From positions 1,612,001 to 1,676,000 of the forward strand of contig NZ_CP065915.1 of assembly GCF_016134045.1 (NCBI RefSeq): a stretch of 64,000 nt of DNA, written 5' to 3'. A program made the translations under genes and the position numbers. Source of the DNA: Pelagovum pacificum (lineage in GTDB: Bacteria > Pseudomonadota > Alphaproteobacteria > Rhodobacterales > Rhodobacteraceae). Of the stretch, positions 22,913 to 32,143 are shown piece by piece; the stretch's first letter is position 1; every line of letters begins with the position of its first letter. Below the pieces are notes generated by a model. The model saw nothing but the letters and a program-made list of their open reading frames with translations. It was not told where the DNA came from and did not search any database.

Positions 22913-24139
22913 CTACTTTACAATTTCGGTCGTCCGGTCGATGCGATGACGATTGAGCAAATCCTCGTAAGTGCCGTCCTCGCCTGACGCCCACATCCCC
23001 CAGACCTCCATCAGGTCTTCCCGCTCATCAAGATACTTCGTGCGAAGGTAGGCGCTTTCGACTTTGTCTGGGTTGCCGTGGGCCAGAACGGCCTCTTTCA
23101 CTTCTCGCGATGCACTTGTGAAAATCTCGGCCCAGTCTCGATATGCGCTGCGCATGCCATGAACCGTCGCATCCGGGTAGAAGCGCTTGAGCGCCTTGGC
23201 CATCGTGGCTTCGGATATCAATCCTGATTTTGTCCGAAGTGAGAAGAACACCAGGTCGGTGTTTCTGGGGCGGTCAGCATAGAGGTTCTGCAAGAGTTGG
23301 CGTGCAGCATGGGGAAGGGGAACCTCATGTTCCTCATCGGCCTTCATGTTTTCTGCCGGGATGATCCACCTTTCAAATCCCTCCGTAAATTGACTCCATG
23401 TCGCCTTTCTCACGGCTCCTGACCGCAGAACGGTCAAAATTGTAAAGCGCAAAGCCAATGCTCCGACCCCCGGCATTTTTTCCAGTTTGTGCATCAGGTC
23501 GGGCGTTTCGTGCCACGGTATGGCCGCGAAGTTTTGCACCTTCACCTTCTTTCGCGGCAGGGCTGCCCGCACGGCCTCAACCGGGTTGGCTGCGGAACGA
23601 AACCCCTGCACATTCGCCCAGTCGAAGACGACCTTCATTCTTTGAAGCACGCGTCGTGCAGTCTCATGCTTTTCCAACCAGATCGGTTGAAGAACTTCGA
23701 TGATGTCTTGTGTCGTAATCTCATCGACCGCCATGTCGCCAATTTTGGGGAATGCGTAGTTTTGAAGTGTCGCAAGCCACTGTTCCGTATGCTTCCCGTT
23801 GCGGCTGGAAGTCCGGATGTTGAACTTGTGGTATTCGGTGGCTGCGACCTCGAAAGCCATGGTGTTCTTGCGAGATTGATGAACCTTCTTCGTCAAATCG
23901 CCTCCCTTGGCGGCGATGACGCGATATTCGTGCGCAATCTCACGAGCGTCGGCGAGCGAAATGACCATCGCGGACCCAAGGCCGAAGTCTCGGCGCTTGC
24001 CGCGCACCATGATGCGCAAGACCCACCGGCGAGCGCCGGAATCCGACACATAGAGGTAGAGGCCGCCCCCGTCTGTATGTCTACCCGGAGGCGCAGACCG
24101 AACGAAGGCGGCTTTCAGTTGTTTTTCGAAATGCGGCAT
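22913..24139 (-). CDS. int: P4-type tyrosine recombinase/integrase
   Basis: The integrase catalyses site-specific recombination of the element with the tRNA-Ser gene. From the selected start (MPHFEKQLKAAFVRSAPPGR) the protein has 408 residues. It shows the N-terminal DUF4102-like arm-binding region (DGGGLYLYVSDSGARRW), a core-binding domain and the catalytic domain with Arg239 (TVLRSGAVR), His327-x-x-Arg330 (VHGMRSAYRDWA), His354 and the nucleophile Tyr364 (SAYLRT). ATGs further upstream (24178, 24238) are in frame. All catalytic residues are present. The gene lies next to the tRNA as in other P4-like islands. No excisionase gene was recognised. Confidence 0.92.
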   Translation of the reverse strand: MPHFEKQLKAAFVRSAPPGRHTDGGGLYLYVSDSGARRWVLRIMVRGKRRDFGLGSAMVISLADAREIAHEYRVIAAKGGDLTKKVHQSRKNTMAFEVAATEYHKFNIRTSSRNGKHTEQWLATLQNYAFPKIGDMAVDEITTQDIIEVLQPIWLEKHETARRVLQRMKVVFDWANVQGFRSAANPVEAVRAALPRKKVKVQNFAAIPWHETPDLMHKLEKMPGVGALALRFTILTVLRSGAVRKATWSQFTEGFERWIIPAENMKADEEHEVPLPHAARQLLQNLYADRPRNTDLVFFSLRTKSGLISEATMAKALKRFYPDATVHGMRSAYRDWAEIFTSASREVKEAVLAHGNPDKVESAYLRTKYLDEREDLMEVWGMWASGEDGTYEDLLNRHRIDRTTEIVK

Positions 24140-24300
24140 ACGCCGCTTCCCGGTCGATGACCTTTGCTGAATACTCATTTCGACACCCACATTCGCGCCC
24201 ACATTTTTCGCAGGATAGCGCGAACAATGGACATGCATAAAGCCCTGAAAAGCCTAAACTCTTCAGTATGCTTGGCACATGGGAATGGGCAATTTTAGGG

Positions 24301-24323
24301 TAGTGGCGGAGAGACAGGGATTC
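24301..24323. repeat. attR, 23-bp direct repeat (right end, inside tRNA-Ser)
   Basis: This exact copy of 14894-14916 covers the CCA end, the 3' acceptor strand and part of the T arm of tRNA-Ser plus three bases beyond it. The tRNA reads through unbroken into the flank, so the integration restored the gene. Confidence 0.9.
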
Positions 24324-24393
24324 GAACCCTGGGACCCCGTGAAGGGTCAACGGTTTTCGAGACCGCCCCGTTCGACCACTCCGGCACCTCTCC
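24304..24393 (-). tRNA. tRNA-Ser(CGA)
   Basis: This class II tRNA of 90 nt includes an encoded CCA. The acceptor stem GGAGAGG pairs with the 3' strand TCTCTCC, the anticodon loop is CTCGAAA (anticodon CGA, codon UCG), there is a long variable arm, and the T arm is CAGGG-TTCGAAT-CCCTG. Its 3' end is the integration target of the adjacent element. Confidence 0.96.
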
Positions 24394-24646
24394 GCGGGGG
24401 TCTGACGGGCCATGTATCCAGAGTGCCGGACCTCTGCAACCCCGAAGTCGCAGGCTGTTTGCCGGGACCTGCGGCGGTGTCCCCGCGGCACTTGACAGAA
24501 AGGCCGAGGCGTCCGATAAGCCGCGCTCCCGGAATCGGGAAATTGATGAACCACGTCCGAAAAGGACGCGCAGTCACAGGGCGGCGAGAGCCAACAACGC
24601 CTTCACCGGAAGGGGCCCGAGGACGCGGTAGATAAAGGAAAGACGC

Positions 24647-25363
24647 ATGTTTGCGGTTCTGAAGACCGGCGGCAAGCAATACAAAGTCGCCTCGGGTGAT
24701 GTCATCCGGGTCGAGAAGCTGGCAGCCGACGCGGGCGAAACCGTCCAGTTCAACGACATCCTTATGATCGGCTCCTCCGTGGGTGCCCCCTTCGTCGAAG
24801 GTGCGGGCGTTCAGGCCGAGGTGATCGACCAGATCAAGGGTGAGAAGACGATCAACTTCGTTCGTCGCCGCCGGAAGCACAGCTCCAAGCGGACCAAGGG
24901 CCACCGTCAGAAGCTGACCCTGCTTCGCGTGACCGACCTGCTTGAGTCGGGTGCCGACAAGTCCGGCGTGAAAGCTGCCGTCGGCGCGGGCTCCGTCTCC
25001 GCTTCCGCGATGGCCGCCGCTGCACCGGCCGCGGAAAAGAAGGCCGCTGCCCCCAAGGCAGAGAAGAAAGCCGCTCCGAAAGCCGAGAAGACCGAAGCCC
25101 CGGCAGAGGCCGTCGGCTCGAAGCCGTCCAACCTGCTCGACGCCGCGCGCGACGGCAAGGCCGACGATCTCAAGAAGATCTCCGGCGTTGGTCCGAAGCT
25201 CGAGGGTCTGCTGCACGAGAACGGCGTTTTCCACTTCGACCAGATCGCCGCTTGGGGTCCGGAAGAAGTCGCCTATATGGATGATCGTCTGTCCTTCAAA
25301 GGACGGATCGAACGTGATAACTGGATCGAACAGGCGACCCAGTTCGCCGCCGAGAAGGAGTAA
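24647..25363 (+). CDS. rplU: 50S ribosomal protein L21 with C-terminal HhH extension
   Basis: The first 105 residues are ordinary bL21 (MFAVLKTGGKQYKVASGDVI ... HRQKLTLLRVTDL), a 23S rRNA-binding subunit protein. An Ala/Lys-rich linker (about 118-155) follows, then a helix-hairpin-helix-like domain (LKKISGVGPKLEGLLHENGVF). The total is 238 residues, more than twice the core length. The extension occurs in other alphaproteobacterial L21 proteins; its role is not known to me. AAAGGAAAG precedes the ATG. rpmA follows after six bases, forming the usual rplU-rpmA operon. The 253 bp upstream to tRNA-Ser hold no other gene. Confidence 0.96.
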   Translation: MFAVLKTGGKQYKVASGDVIRVEKLAADAGETVQFNDILMIGSSVGAPFVEGAGVQAEVIDQIKGEKTINFVRRRRKHSSKRTKGHRQKLTLLRVTDLLESGADKSGVKAAVGAGSVSASAMAAAAPAAEKKAAAPKAEKKAAPKAEKTEAPAEAVGSKPSNLLDAARDGKADDLKKISGVGPKLEGLLHENGVFHFDQIAAWGPEEVAYMDDRLSFKGRIERDNWIEQATQFAAEKE

Positions 25364-25369
25364 CATCAG

Positions 25370-25639
25370 ATGGCACACAAGAAAGCAGGCGGTTCCAGCC
25401 GTAACGGCCGCGACTCCGCGGGCCGTCGCCTCGGCGTGAAGAAATTCGGTGGCGAAGCCGTCATCCCCGGCAACATTCTCGCGCGTCAGCGCGGCAACAA
25501 GTACTGGCCGGGCCAGGGCGTGGGCCAGGGCAAGGATCACACGATCTTCGCGACCGTCGAAGGCAACGTGACGTTCCACAAGGGCCTCAAGGGCCGTACG
25601 TTCATTTCCGTGCTTCCGGTTGCGGAGGCCGCCGAGTAA
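25370..25639 (+). CDS. rpmA: 50S ribosomal protein L27
   Basis: The 89-residue bL27 starts [20 protein letters not shown], the conserved N-terminal tail that reaches the peptidyl-transferase centre, and ends with the short acidic tail VAEAAE. Length and sequence are standard. It is co-transcribed with rplU. Confidence 0.98.
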   Translation: MAHKKAGGSSRNGRDSAGRRLGVKKFGGEAVIPGNILARQRGNKYWPGQGVGQGKDHTIFATVEGNVTFHKGLKGRTFISVLPVAEAAE

Positions 25640-25775
25640 GCCGGAGCGAACAAGACAGCAGCTCAGGGGGGATCGGCGGAGACGCCGGTCCCCTTCGCAT
25701 TTCGGGACGGTCGTCCGGCCGCCCCGGCATCAGGATCGCACCATGCGCGTCCGAAGGGTCAGGAGGATACCCGTG

Positions 25776-26315
25776 ATGTTCGATACCGACACCGACCTGC
25801 CGACGATCGAGACAGACCGTTTTGTCCTGCGCCCCGTGCGCAAGTCGGATACCGGTCTCATCACGTTCTACACCTCCGACAAGCGGGTCGCGACGATGAC
25901 CCGCAACATTCCCCATCCGTTGCCGCCCGGCGCCGTCGAGGCGTTCGTGACCGCCCAGACCGCCGAGAACCGGAAAGAAGATGTCTGGATCATCGACGGT
26001 TCGGCCAAGGATCTCGCCGAGGTGCTCGGCGTCGTCATCCTGACCCGGCTCGACCGGGGCCAGTCAGAGATCCGCTACTGGATCGCGCCCGCCTTCTGGA
26101 ACGCGCATTTCGCGTCCGAGGCCGTGGGCGCGCTGCTCGACGCCAACCCGCATGGATCGGGCGAGATCTTCGCCGAGGTGTTTCAGGACAACCCCGGCTC
26201 GGCGAGAGTGCTCACCAACTGCGGCTTCGACTACCTCGGCGACGCGGAAGCCTTCTCCGTCTCGCGCAACGCGATGGTGCCGACATGGACCTACATGCTG
26301 AAGACGGCCCGGTAA
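25776..26315 (+). CDS. GNAT-family N-acetyltransferase (first of three)
   Basis: This 179-residue RimJ/RimL-like acetyltransferase begins MFDTDTDLPTIETDRFVLRPV. Strand and pyrophosphate-loop features (IRYWIAPAFWNAHFASEAV; FQDNPGSARVLTNCGFDYLG) identify the acetyl-CoA fold. AGGAGG before this ATG decides the start against longer in-frame options. The acceptor substrate is unknown. It is followed with overlap by a second and third GNAT gene, which look like an old tandem expansion. Confidence 0.86.
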   Translation: MFDTDTDLPTIETDRFVLRPVRKSDTGLITFYTSDKRVATMTRNIPHPLPPGAVEAFVTAQTAENRKEDVWIIDGSAKDLAEVLGVVILTRLDRGQSEIRYWIAPAFWNAHFASEAVGALLDANPHGSGEIFAEVFQDNPGSARVLTNCGFDYLGDAEAFSVSRNAMVPTWTYMLKTAR

Positions 26316-26812
26316 CGCTCCGCACGGAGCGGCTGGTCCTGCGTCCGCCCGAGATGGCGGACGCAGACTGGATCGCCGCCGGTGTGTCGCTGCCCGAAGT
26401 GCAGCGCTTCCTGACCACGCCGCCGCATCCCTACCGGCATGAGGACGCTATCGAATTCCTGTCCGGTTGCGGACAGCAGTCCGGTGTTTTCGTCATCGTC
26501 GAGGGCGAACGGCCGCTCGGGATCATCGCGCTGGAGCCGGGCGATGATGGCGACGAGTTCGGCTACTGGATGCACCCGGACGGCTGGGGCAGGGGGCTGA
26601 TGACCGAAGCAGGGCGCGCGCTTCTCGGACATGCGTTCGAGACCGGACATGAGACCGTCCTGTCCGGCCATTACACCGACAACCCCCGCTCTGCCCGCGT
26701 GCTGACGAAGCTCGGCTTTCGCGAAGCCGGAATGGCACGGCATTTCTGCAAGTTCCGGGGCGAGGAGGTTCCGGTCCAGCGGCTGTCTCTTCACCGGGAC
26801 GAATGGCTGTGA
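26285..26812 (+). CDS. GNAT-family N-acetyltransferase (second of three)
   Basis: This protein has 175 residues, with LRTERLVLRPPEMADADWIA at the N-terminus, the acetyl-CoA loop MHPDGWGRGLMTEAGRALLG and the terminal NPRSARVLTKLGFREAGMARHF. The ATG overlaps the preceding gene by 31 bp, so translation is coupled; no later in-frame start is better supported. It is more similar in layout to the first copy than to the third. The substrate is unknown. Confidence 0.84.
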   Translation: MDLHAEDGPVTLRTERLVLRPPEMADADWIAAGVSLPEVQRFLTTPPHPYRHEDAIEFLSGCGQQSGVFVIVEGERPLGIIALEPGDDGDEFGYWMHPDGWGRGLMTEAGRALLGHAFETGHETVLSGHYTDNPRSARVLTKLGFREAGMARHFCKFRGEEVPVQRLSLHRDEWL

Positions 26813-27303
26813 GCCCGTCCCTCCGGTCGGCGCGGCTGCACTACGCGCCGCTCTCGGAGGAGGATTTCGACGCGCTCCACGACATCATGTCGGACTGGTC
26901 CGTCGTGCGGCAGCTTGGAAGTTGGCCCTGGCCGCCGGAGCCGGACTTCACCCGTCTCCGCTGTCGGCCCTATCGGGGGACCGGCTTCATCTACGGCGTG
27001 CGGCTCGACGGCGTCCTGATCGGCACGAACGGCGTGACCGATGGCGAGATCGGCTACTGCTTCGGGCGCGACTGGTGGGGTCAGGGCTTTGCCACGGAAT
27101 CCTCACGCGTCGTTATCGAACAGGCGTTCAACACCGGGCTGACGTCCATCGCGGCGAAGGTCTGGGATGACAACGCCTCGTCCTACCGGTTGCTGACAAA
27201 GCTCGGTTTCCGCGAGACGCACCGCTTCAGCGAAATGTCGAAAGCCCGGGGCATCGAGACCGGCAGCATCGCACTCGTTCTCGATCGCGCCGACTACGCC
27301 TGA
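26803..27303 (+). CDS. GNAT-family N-acetyltransferase (third of three)
   Basis: The 166-residue protein has the typical GYCFGRDWWGQGFATESSRVV acetyl-CoA loop and ends with NASSYRLLTKLGFRETHRFSE. It overlaps the preceding GNAT gene by 10 bp at its start and the convergent sigma-factor gene by 10 bp at its end. Its function is probably acetylation of a small molecule or protein N-terminus, not further determinable. Confidence 0.84.
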   Translation: MAVSPSLRSARLHYAPLSEEDFDALHDIMSDWSVVRQLGSWPWPPEPDFTRLRCRPYRGTGFIYGVRLDGVLIGTNGVTDGEIGYCFGRDWWGQGFATESSRVVIEQAFNTGLTSIAAKVWDDNASSYRLLTKLGFRETHRFSEMSKARGIETGSIALVLDRADYA

Positions 27304-28556
27304 CAACAGGCCCCCGCGCGCTTCAGCAGGTAGGTCCGCTCGCCCGTGTTTCTCGTCAGGGTGGCAGCGAGTTCGAACGCCTGTCTTGCTTCGGGCAAGT
27401 GTCCGAGACGGAAAAGGCAATCGGCCCGGGCCGCCGGTAGCGGCGCGTAGCCGGGCAGGACACCGGCCTGTTCGATATCGGACAAGTGCAGCAGCCCTTC
27501 TTCGGGCCCGCGCGCCATCGACAGCGCGATCGCCCGGTTCAGCGCGATGACCGGCGTGCCGGCTTGGTCCCAGAGGTCGTCGTAGAGAGCGGCGATCCGC
27601 TCCCAATCCGTCGCCGCGCCAGTCAGTGCGCGGGCGTGGCAGGCGGCGATGGCGCCCTGCAACGTGTAGGGGCCGCGCTCCGGCTCCAGGGCTTCGGCCC
27701 GCTCGAGCGCCTTCAGCCCGCGCCCGATCAGCAGACGGTCCCACGCGGCGCGATTCTGGTCGGGCAGGGCGATCGGCGCGCCATCTGGCCCGGTGCGCGC
27801 CCGGAGGCGCGAGGCATGAAGCTCCATCAGCGCGAGCAGGCCCCAGACTTCGGGCTCGTCGGCCATGAGACCGGCGAGGATACGCCCGAGCCGCTGCGCC
27901 TCCGCGCAGAGGTCGAAGCGGATCAGCGCCTCGCCGGAGGTCGCGGCGTAACCTTCGTTGAAAATCAGGTAGATGACTTCCAGAACGGAGGGCAGTCGCG
28001 CGTCCCGGTCCGCCCCGCGCGGGACCTCGAAGGACAGGCCGGCGTCGGCAATCGCCCGTTTGGCACGGGTGATCCGCTGGCCGATCGTAGCCTCCGTCGC
28101 CAAGAACGCGCGGGCGATTTCGGACACGCTCAGCCCGCCGATCAGGCGAAGCGTCAGCGCGGCACGGGCCTCCCGCTTCAAGATCGGGTGGCAGGCCGTG
28201 AAGATCAGGCCGAGCAGCTCGTCCCCTATGTCGTCGTCGAGCGCTTCCTCAAAGGCAGACGTCCGGAGCTGGTCGTCCTCAAGGTCGGCGGCGATCTCGG
28301 CGTGCTTGCGCGCCATCATCTCGCGCCGGCGCAGGCCGTCGATGGCGCGGCGCTTGGCCGTCGCCATCAGCCACGCACCGGGGTTGTCGGGAACGCCGTT
28401 CTTCTTCCAGTCGGTCATGGCGACGACGAGCGCATCCTGCGCCAGCTCCTCGGCGCGCGAGACATCACGCAGCATCCGGGCGAGGCCCGCGATGAGCCTC
28501 GCCTGTTCCATGCGGAACACCGTCTCGACGGCGCGGGTGGTCTCGGCGTCGGTCAT
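27294..28556 (-). CDS. ECF sigma factor with C-terminal TPR-like extension (ECF42 type)
   Basis: This 420-residue sigma-70 family extracytoplasmic-function sigma factor has region 2 (MEQARLIAGLARMLRDVSRAEELAQDALVVAMTDW, about 17-50) and region 4 (GGLSVSEIARAFLATEATIGQRITRAKRAI). About 230 further residues follow, containing helical repeats (EALEPERGPYTLQGAIAACHA). This is the ECF42 pattern, in which the extension replaces an anti-sigma factor and a DGPF (YciI-like) gene lies nearby; one lies directly upstream here. The regulated genes probably include that partner. Confidence 0.86.
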   Translation of the reverse strand: MTDAETTRAVETVFRMEQARLIAGLARMLRDVSRAEELAQDALVVAMTDWKKNGVPDNPGAWLMATAKRRAIDGLRRREMMARKHAEIAADLEDDQLRTSAFEEALDDDIGDELLGLIFTACHPILKREARAALTLRLIGGLSVSEIARAFLATEATIGQRITRAKRAIADAGLSFEVPRGADRDARLPSVLEVIYLIFNEGYAATSGEALIRFDLCAEAQRLGRILAGLMADEPEVWGLLALMELHASRLRARTGPDGAPIALPDQNRAAWDRLLIGRGLKALERAEALEPERGPYTLQGAIAACHARALTGAATDWERIAALYDDLWDQAGTPVIALNRAIALSMARGPEEGLLHLSDIEQAGVLPGYAPLPAARADCLFRLGHLPEARQAFELAATLTRNTGERTYLLKRAGACCQA

Positions 28557-28596
28557 CGCCCCCGACTATGCGTCCGCATCGGTCGGGGGCAAAGGG

Positions 28597-29016
28597 TCAC
28601 TTGGAAGTCCGGTCACGCATCTCTTCTTCCTGCGCGCGCAGCTCGGGCGTCATCGCGTCACCGAAATCCTCCATCTCGAAGAAAGGGCGGATTTCGAGCT
28701 CGGACGCCTCGGGCATCGGGTTCGGACAGCGCTTGGCCCAGGCGATCGCCTCGTCCATGTCCTTGACCTGCCAGATCCAGTAGCCGGCGACGAGCTCTCG
28801 CGTCTCGGCAAACGGGCCGTCGATGACGGTGCGGTCGGCGCCATCGAAGCGGATGCGCTTGGCATGAGAGGTCGGCTTCAGGCCGTCGCCGTCCAGCATG
28901 ACGCCGGCCTCGACGAGCTCCTGATTGAACTTGCCCATCGCCTCCATCTCTTCGGTGGTGGGCATGATGCCCTTCTCGCTGGACTCGGTCGCCTTGACGA
29001 ACACGACTACACGCAT
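28597..29016 (-). CDS. YciI/DGPF-domain protein, partner of ECF42 sigma factor
   Basis: This 139-residue ferredoxin-like-fold protein of the YCII-related family has the diagnostic DGPFAETRE motif and a C-terminal AIAWAKRCP...LEIRPFFEMEDF. The start at MRVVVFVKATESSE has CAGGAGAG before it; the open frame upstream is not protein-like. It is transcribed in the same direction as the sigma factor, whose ATG follows 40 bases after its stop. Genes of this family are the usual neighbours and targets of ECF42 sigma factors; catalytic activity is unproven. Confidence 0.88.
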   Translation of the reverse strand: MRVVVFVKATESSEKGIMPTTEEMEAMGKFNQELVEAGVMLDGDGLKPTSHAKRIRFDGADRTVIDGPFAETRELVAGYWIWQVKDMDEAIAWAKRCPNPMPEASELEIRPFFEMEDFGDAMTPELRAQEEEMRDRTSK

Positions 29017-29136
29017 GGTGATCTCTCCTGTGGTTGCGGGCCGCGATCGGCCCCGTACCCAAACGACGAACGGGTTGGTGCCAATCCGACAGCGGGCGGA
29101 GAACTTTTTCAAACTTTTTCGCAGAGCTGACGAGAA

Positions 29137-29166
29137 AGGGGCGCGAACCTGCTGGTGCGCGCCCCT
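29137..29166 (-). terminator. Terminator of gyrA
   Basis: On the minus strand, AGGGGCGCG, a 12-base loop and CGCGCCCCT are followed by TTCTC, 24 bases after the gyrA stop. Confidence 0.8.
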
Positions 29167-29190
29167 CAAGCCGTTGGAAAGCGGGTGAAA

Positions 29191-31938
29191 TTACTCTTCC
29201 ACGTCGCCTTCGATCTCTTCGTCGCCCTGGTCGGCGATCCAGGCCACGCTGACGACTTCTTCACCCTTGGAGGTGTTGAACACCCGCACGCCACCGGCGG
29301 AGCGGGAGCGGAACGAGATACCGTCGACCGGCACCCGGATCGACTGACCCATGTTGGTGACCAGCATGATCTGGTCGTCGACCTCGACCGGGAAACTTGA
29401 GACGAGCGCGCCGCCGCGCATCGCCTTGTCCATCGCCGTGACGCCCATGCCGCCACGACCCCGGATCGGGTAGTCGTGAGAGGAGGACAGCTTGCCCGAT
29501 CCCTTGGCGGTGATCGTCAGGATCAGGTTCTCCGCCGCCGACATCTCGGCGAACCGCTCGAGCGGCAGTTGCCCGGCCTCGACCGGGGCTTCGTCCTCGT
29601 CGGCCTCGACCTCATCCGTCGCGCCCATCTGGGCCCGCCGCATCTTGAGATAGGCCGCCCGTTCCTCGGGCGAAGCGTCGAAGTGGCGGATCACGGCCAT
29701 CGAGACAACCTGATCGTCGCCCTGCAGGCGGATGCCCCGGACGCCGGTGGAATCGCGGCCCTTGAAGACGCGCACGTCGGTGACGGGGAAGCGGATCGCG
29801 CGGCCGGAGTCGGTCACGAGCATGACATCGTCATCCTCGGAACAGATCCGGGCGTTGACCAACCGGGTGCCGTCCTCGGGCAGCTTCATCGCGATCTTGC
29901 CGTTCCGCATCACGTTGGTGAAGTCCGACAGCGCGTTGCGGCGTACGTCACCGGCGGAGGTTGCGAAGACGATGTTGAGATCGTTCCACTCTTCCTCGTC
30001 CCGGTCGACCGGCATGATGGCGGCGATCGACACGCCCGTCGGCATCGGCAGGATGTTGACGATGGCCTTGCCGCGAGAGGTGCGGCCGCCCTGCGGCAGG
30101 CGCCAGGTCTTCAGCTTGTAGACCATCCCATCGGTCGTGAAGAATAGCAGCTGCGTGTGGGTATTGGCGACGAAGAGCGTGGTGACCACGTCCTCTTCCT
30201 TCAGCCCGCCACCGGACACGCCCTTGCCGCCCCGGCGCTGCGCGCGGAAGTCGGCGAGCGGCGTGCGCTTGATGTAGCCGCCCTGCGTGACCGTGACGAC
30301 CATGTCCTCACGCTCGATGAGGTCCTCGTCCTCCATGTCGCCGGACCAGTCGACGATCTCGGTGCGGCGCGGCACGGCGAACTTGTCCTTCACCTCCTGC
30401 AGCTCGTTGGAGACGATCTCGAGGATGCGCTCCCGGGAGCCGAGAATTGCGAGGTATTCCTTGATCTTCCCGGCCAGCTCTTCGAGCTCGTCGGTCACTT
30501 CTTTCACGCCGATCTGGGTCAGGCGCTGAAGGCGGAGGTCGAGGATCGCGCGCACCTGCGTCTCGGACAGGTTGTAGGTGCCGTCCTCGTTCATCTTGTG
30601 CGTCGGATCGTCGATCAGCCGGATGTAGTCGGCGATCTCGGCTGCGGGCCAGCGACGTTCCATCAGGCGCTCGCGCGCCTCGGCACCGTCGGCGGAGGAC
30701 CGGATCGTCTGCACGACCTCGTCCACGTTGGAGACCGCGACGGCCAGACCGCAGAGGATGTGGCTGCGCTCTCGTGCCTTGTTCAGCTCGTAGGCCGTGC
30801 GCTTGGCGACGACATCCTCGCGGAAGTCGACGAAGGCGGTCAGGAAGGCCCGCAGCGTCAGCGTCTCGGGCCGGCCACCGTTCAGGGCCAGCATGTTGCA
30901 GGCGAAGGAGACCTGCATCGGCGTGAAGCGGAACAGCTGGTTCAGCACGACCTCGGCGGTCGCGTCGCGCTTCAGCTCGATCACCACGCGGACGCCGTGA
31001 CGGTCGGATTCGTCCTGTACGTGGGCGATGCCCTCGATCTTCTTGTCGCGGGCGGCCTCGGCGATCCGTTCGATCATCGTCGCCTTGTTCACCTGGTAGG
31101 GAATCTCGTCGATGATGATCGCCCAGCGGTCGCGGCGCAGCTCTTCGACCCGCGTCTTGCAGCGGATCACGACGGAGCCGCGGCCTTCGGTGTAGGCCTT
31201 CCGAGCGCCGGAGCGGCCAAGGATGATCCCGCCCGTCGGAAAGTCCGGGGCAGGGATGTATTCGATCAGCTGTTCGGTCGTGAGGTCGGGATCCTCGATC
31301 AGCGCCAGCGTCGCGTCCGCGACTTCGCCGAGGTTGTGCGGCGGAATACGGGTCGCCATGCCGACGGCGATGCCCTCGGCCCCGTTGACGAGGATGTTGG
31401 GATAGCGCGCGGGAAGGACTGTCGGCTCAAGCCGCTCGTTGGCGTAGTTCTGTTTGAACTCCACCGTGTCCTTCTCGATGTCGGTGAGCAGCGACTCCGC
31501 GCTCTTCTCGAGCCGGCCCTCGGTGTAGCGGTAGGCCGCCGGCGGGTCGCCGTCCATCGAGCCGAAGTTGCCCTGGCCGTCGATCAGCGGCAGCGACATG
31601 GAAAAGTCCTGCGCCATCCGCACGAGCGCGTCGTAGATCGCGCTGTCCCCGTGCGGGTGATAGCGGCCCATGACGTCGCCGACCGCCGTGCCGCACTTGC
31701 GATACGGCTTGTTGTTGGTCTGGCCGTTTTCCCAGAGCGTGTAGAGAATGCGGCGGTGCACCGGCTTCAGCCCGTCCCGGAGGTCCGGAATCGCGCGCGA
31801 GACGATGACCGACATCGCGTAGTCGAGATAGGAGGTCCGCATCTCGTCTTCGATGGAGATCACCGGCCCGGTCGGTCGTCCCGACTCGCCGCCGCCCATT
31901 TCTTCGCCGTTTTCAGGGGGTTGGTCTTCGTCGCTCAC
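29191..31938 (-). CDS. gyrA: DNA gyrase subunit A
   Basis: GyrA is the breakage-reunion subunit of the type II topoisomerase that introduces negative supercoils, working with GyrB as A2B2. The 915 residues comprise the winged-helix/tower/coiled-coil N-terminal part and six-bladed C-terminal repeats ([23 protein letters not shown] is the GyrA box). The catalytic Tyr138 lies in AAYRYTE. The quinolone-resistance region is [10 protein letters not shown] (94-103), with Ser99 and Asp103 at the positions equivalent to E. coli Ser83 and Asp87, i.e. the sensitive state. The C-terminus is acidic. It appears to be monocistronic. Confidence 0.97.
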   Translation of the reverse strand: MSDEDQPPENGEEMGGGESGRPTGPVISIEDEMRTSYLDYAMSVIVSRAIPDLRDGLKPVHRRILYTLWENGQTNNKPYRKCGTAVGDVMGRYHPHGDSAIYDALVRMAQDFSMSLPLIDGQGNFGSMDGDPPAAYRYTEGRLEKSAESLLTDIEKDTVEFKQNYANERLEPTVLPARYPNILVNGAEGIAVGMATRIPPHNLGEVADATLALIEDPDLTTEQLIEYIPAPDFPTGGIILGRSGARKAYTEGRGSVVIRCKTRVEELRRDRWAIIIDEIPYQVNKATMIERIAEAARDKKIEGIAHVQDESDRHGVRVVIELKRDATAEVVLNQLFRFTPMQVSFACNMLALNGGRPETLTLRAFLTAFVDFREDVVAKRTAYELNKARERSHILCGLAVAVSNVDEVVQTIRSSADGAEARERLMERRWPAAEIADYIRLIDDPTHKMNEDGTYNLSETQVRAILDLRLQRLTQIGVKEVTDELEELAGKIKEYLAILGSRERILEIVSNELQEVKDKFAVPRRTEIVDWSGDMEDEDLIEREDMVVTVTQGGYIKRTPLADFRAQRRGGKGVSGGGLKEEDVVTTLFVANTHTQLLFFTTDGMVYKLKTWRLPQGGRTSRGKAIVNILPMPTGVSIAAIMPVDRDEEEWNDLNIVFATSAGDVRRNALSDFTNVMRNGKIAMKLPEDGTRLVNARICSEDDDVMLVTDSGRAIRFPVTDVRVFKGRDSTGVRGIRLQGDDQVVSMAVIRHFDASPEERAAYLKMRRAQMGATDEVEADEDEAPVEAGQLPLERFAEMSAAENLILTITAKGSGKLSSSHDYPIRGRGGMGVTAMDKAMRGGALVSSFPVEVDDQIMLVTNMGQSIRVPVDGISFRSRSAGGVRVFNTSKGEEVVSVAWIADQGDEEIEGDVEE

Positions 31939-32143
31939 GTGTGTGCCCGTCTGGTCGTTTTCACTATATCTTGTTGATTTTACTCTATCAGAGCCAAGGG
32001 ATTGGGCGCAACGCCAACCCGACCGGCGGCGCCCGATGTCTGGCAGCAGCCGCGCAGAGCGACTGCTAACACATTGTTTTCATTGACTTGTGCGCGGCTT
32101 CTGCCGCGAAATCAGGGGAGATGCAACCGAGCAGGAGAAAAAC

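Larger units (their letters stand above)
14894..24323. mobile_element. Integrative mobilizable element in tRNA-Ser(CGA), about 9.4 kb
   Basis: A 23-bp exact direct repeat at 14894-14916 and 24301-24323 bounds the element; the right copy is the 3' end of an intact tRNA-Ser gene. Inside, from right to left, lie a P4-like tyrosine integrase next to the tRNA, a RepA-like AAA ATPase, a hairpin that resembles an oriT, a MobA/MobL-type relaxase with a nested small membrane protein gene, an orphan gene, and type III mod and res genes. Base composition is visibly more AT-rich than the flanks. No type IV secretion genes are present, so conjugative transfer would need a helper. Excision and mobilisation are inferred. 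Confidence 0.88.

Noticed and set aside
30157..31977. Long plus-strand open frame opposite gyrA
   Set aside because: Antisense shadow of gyrA with low-complexity His/Asp/Arg/Val composition.
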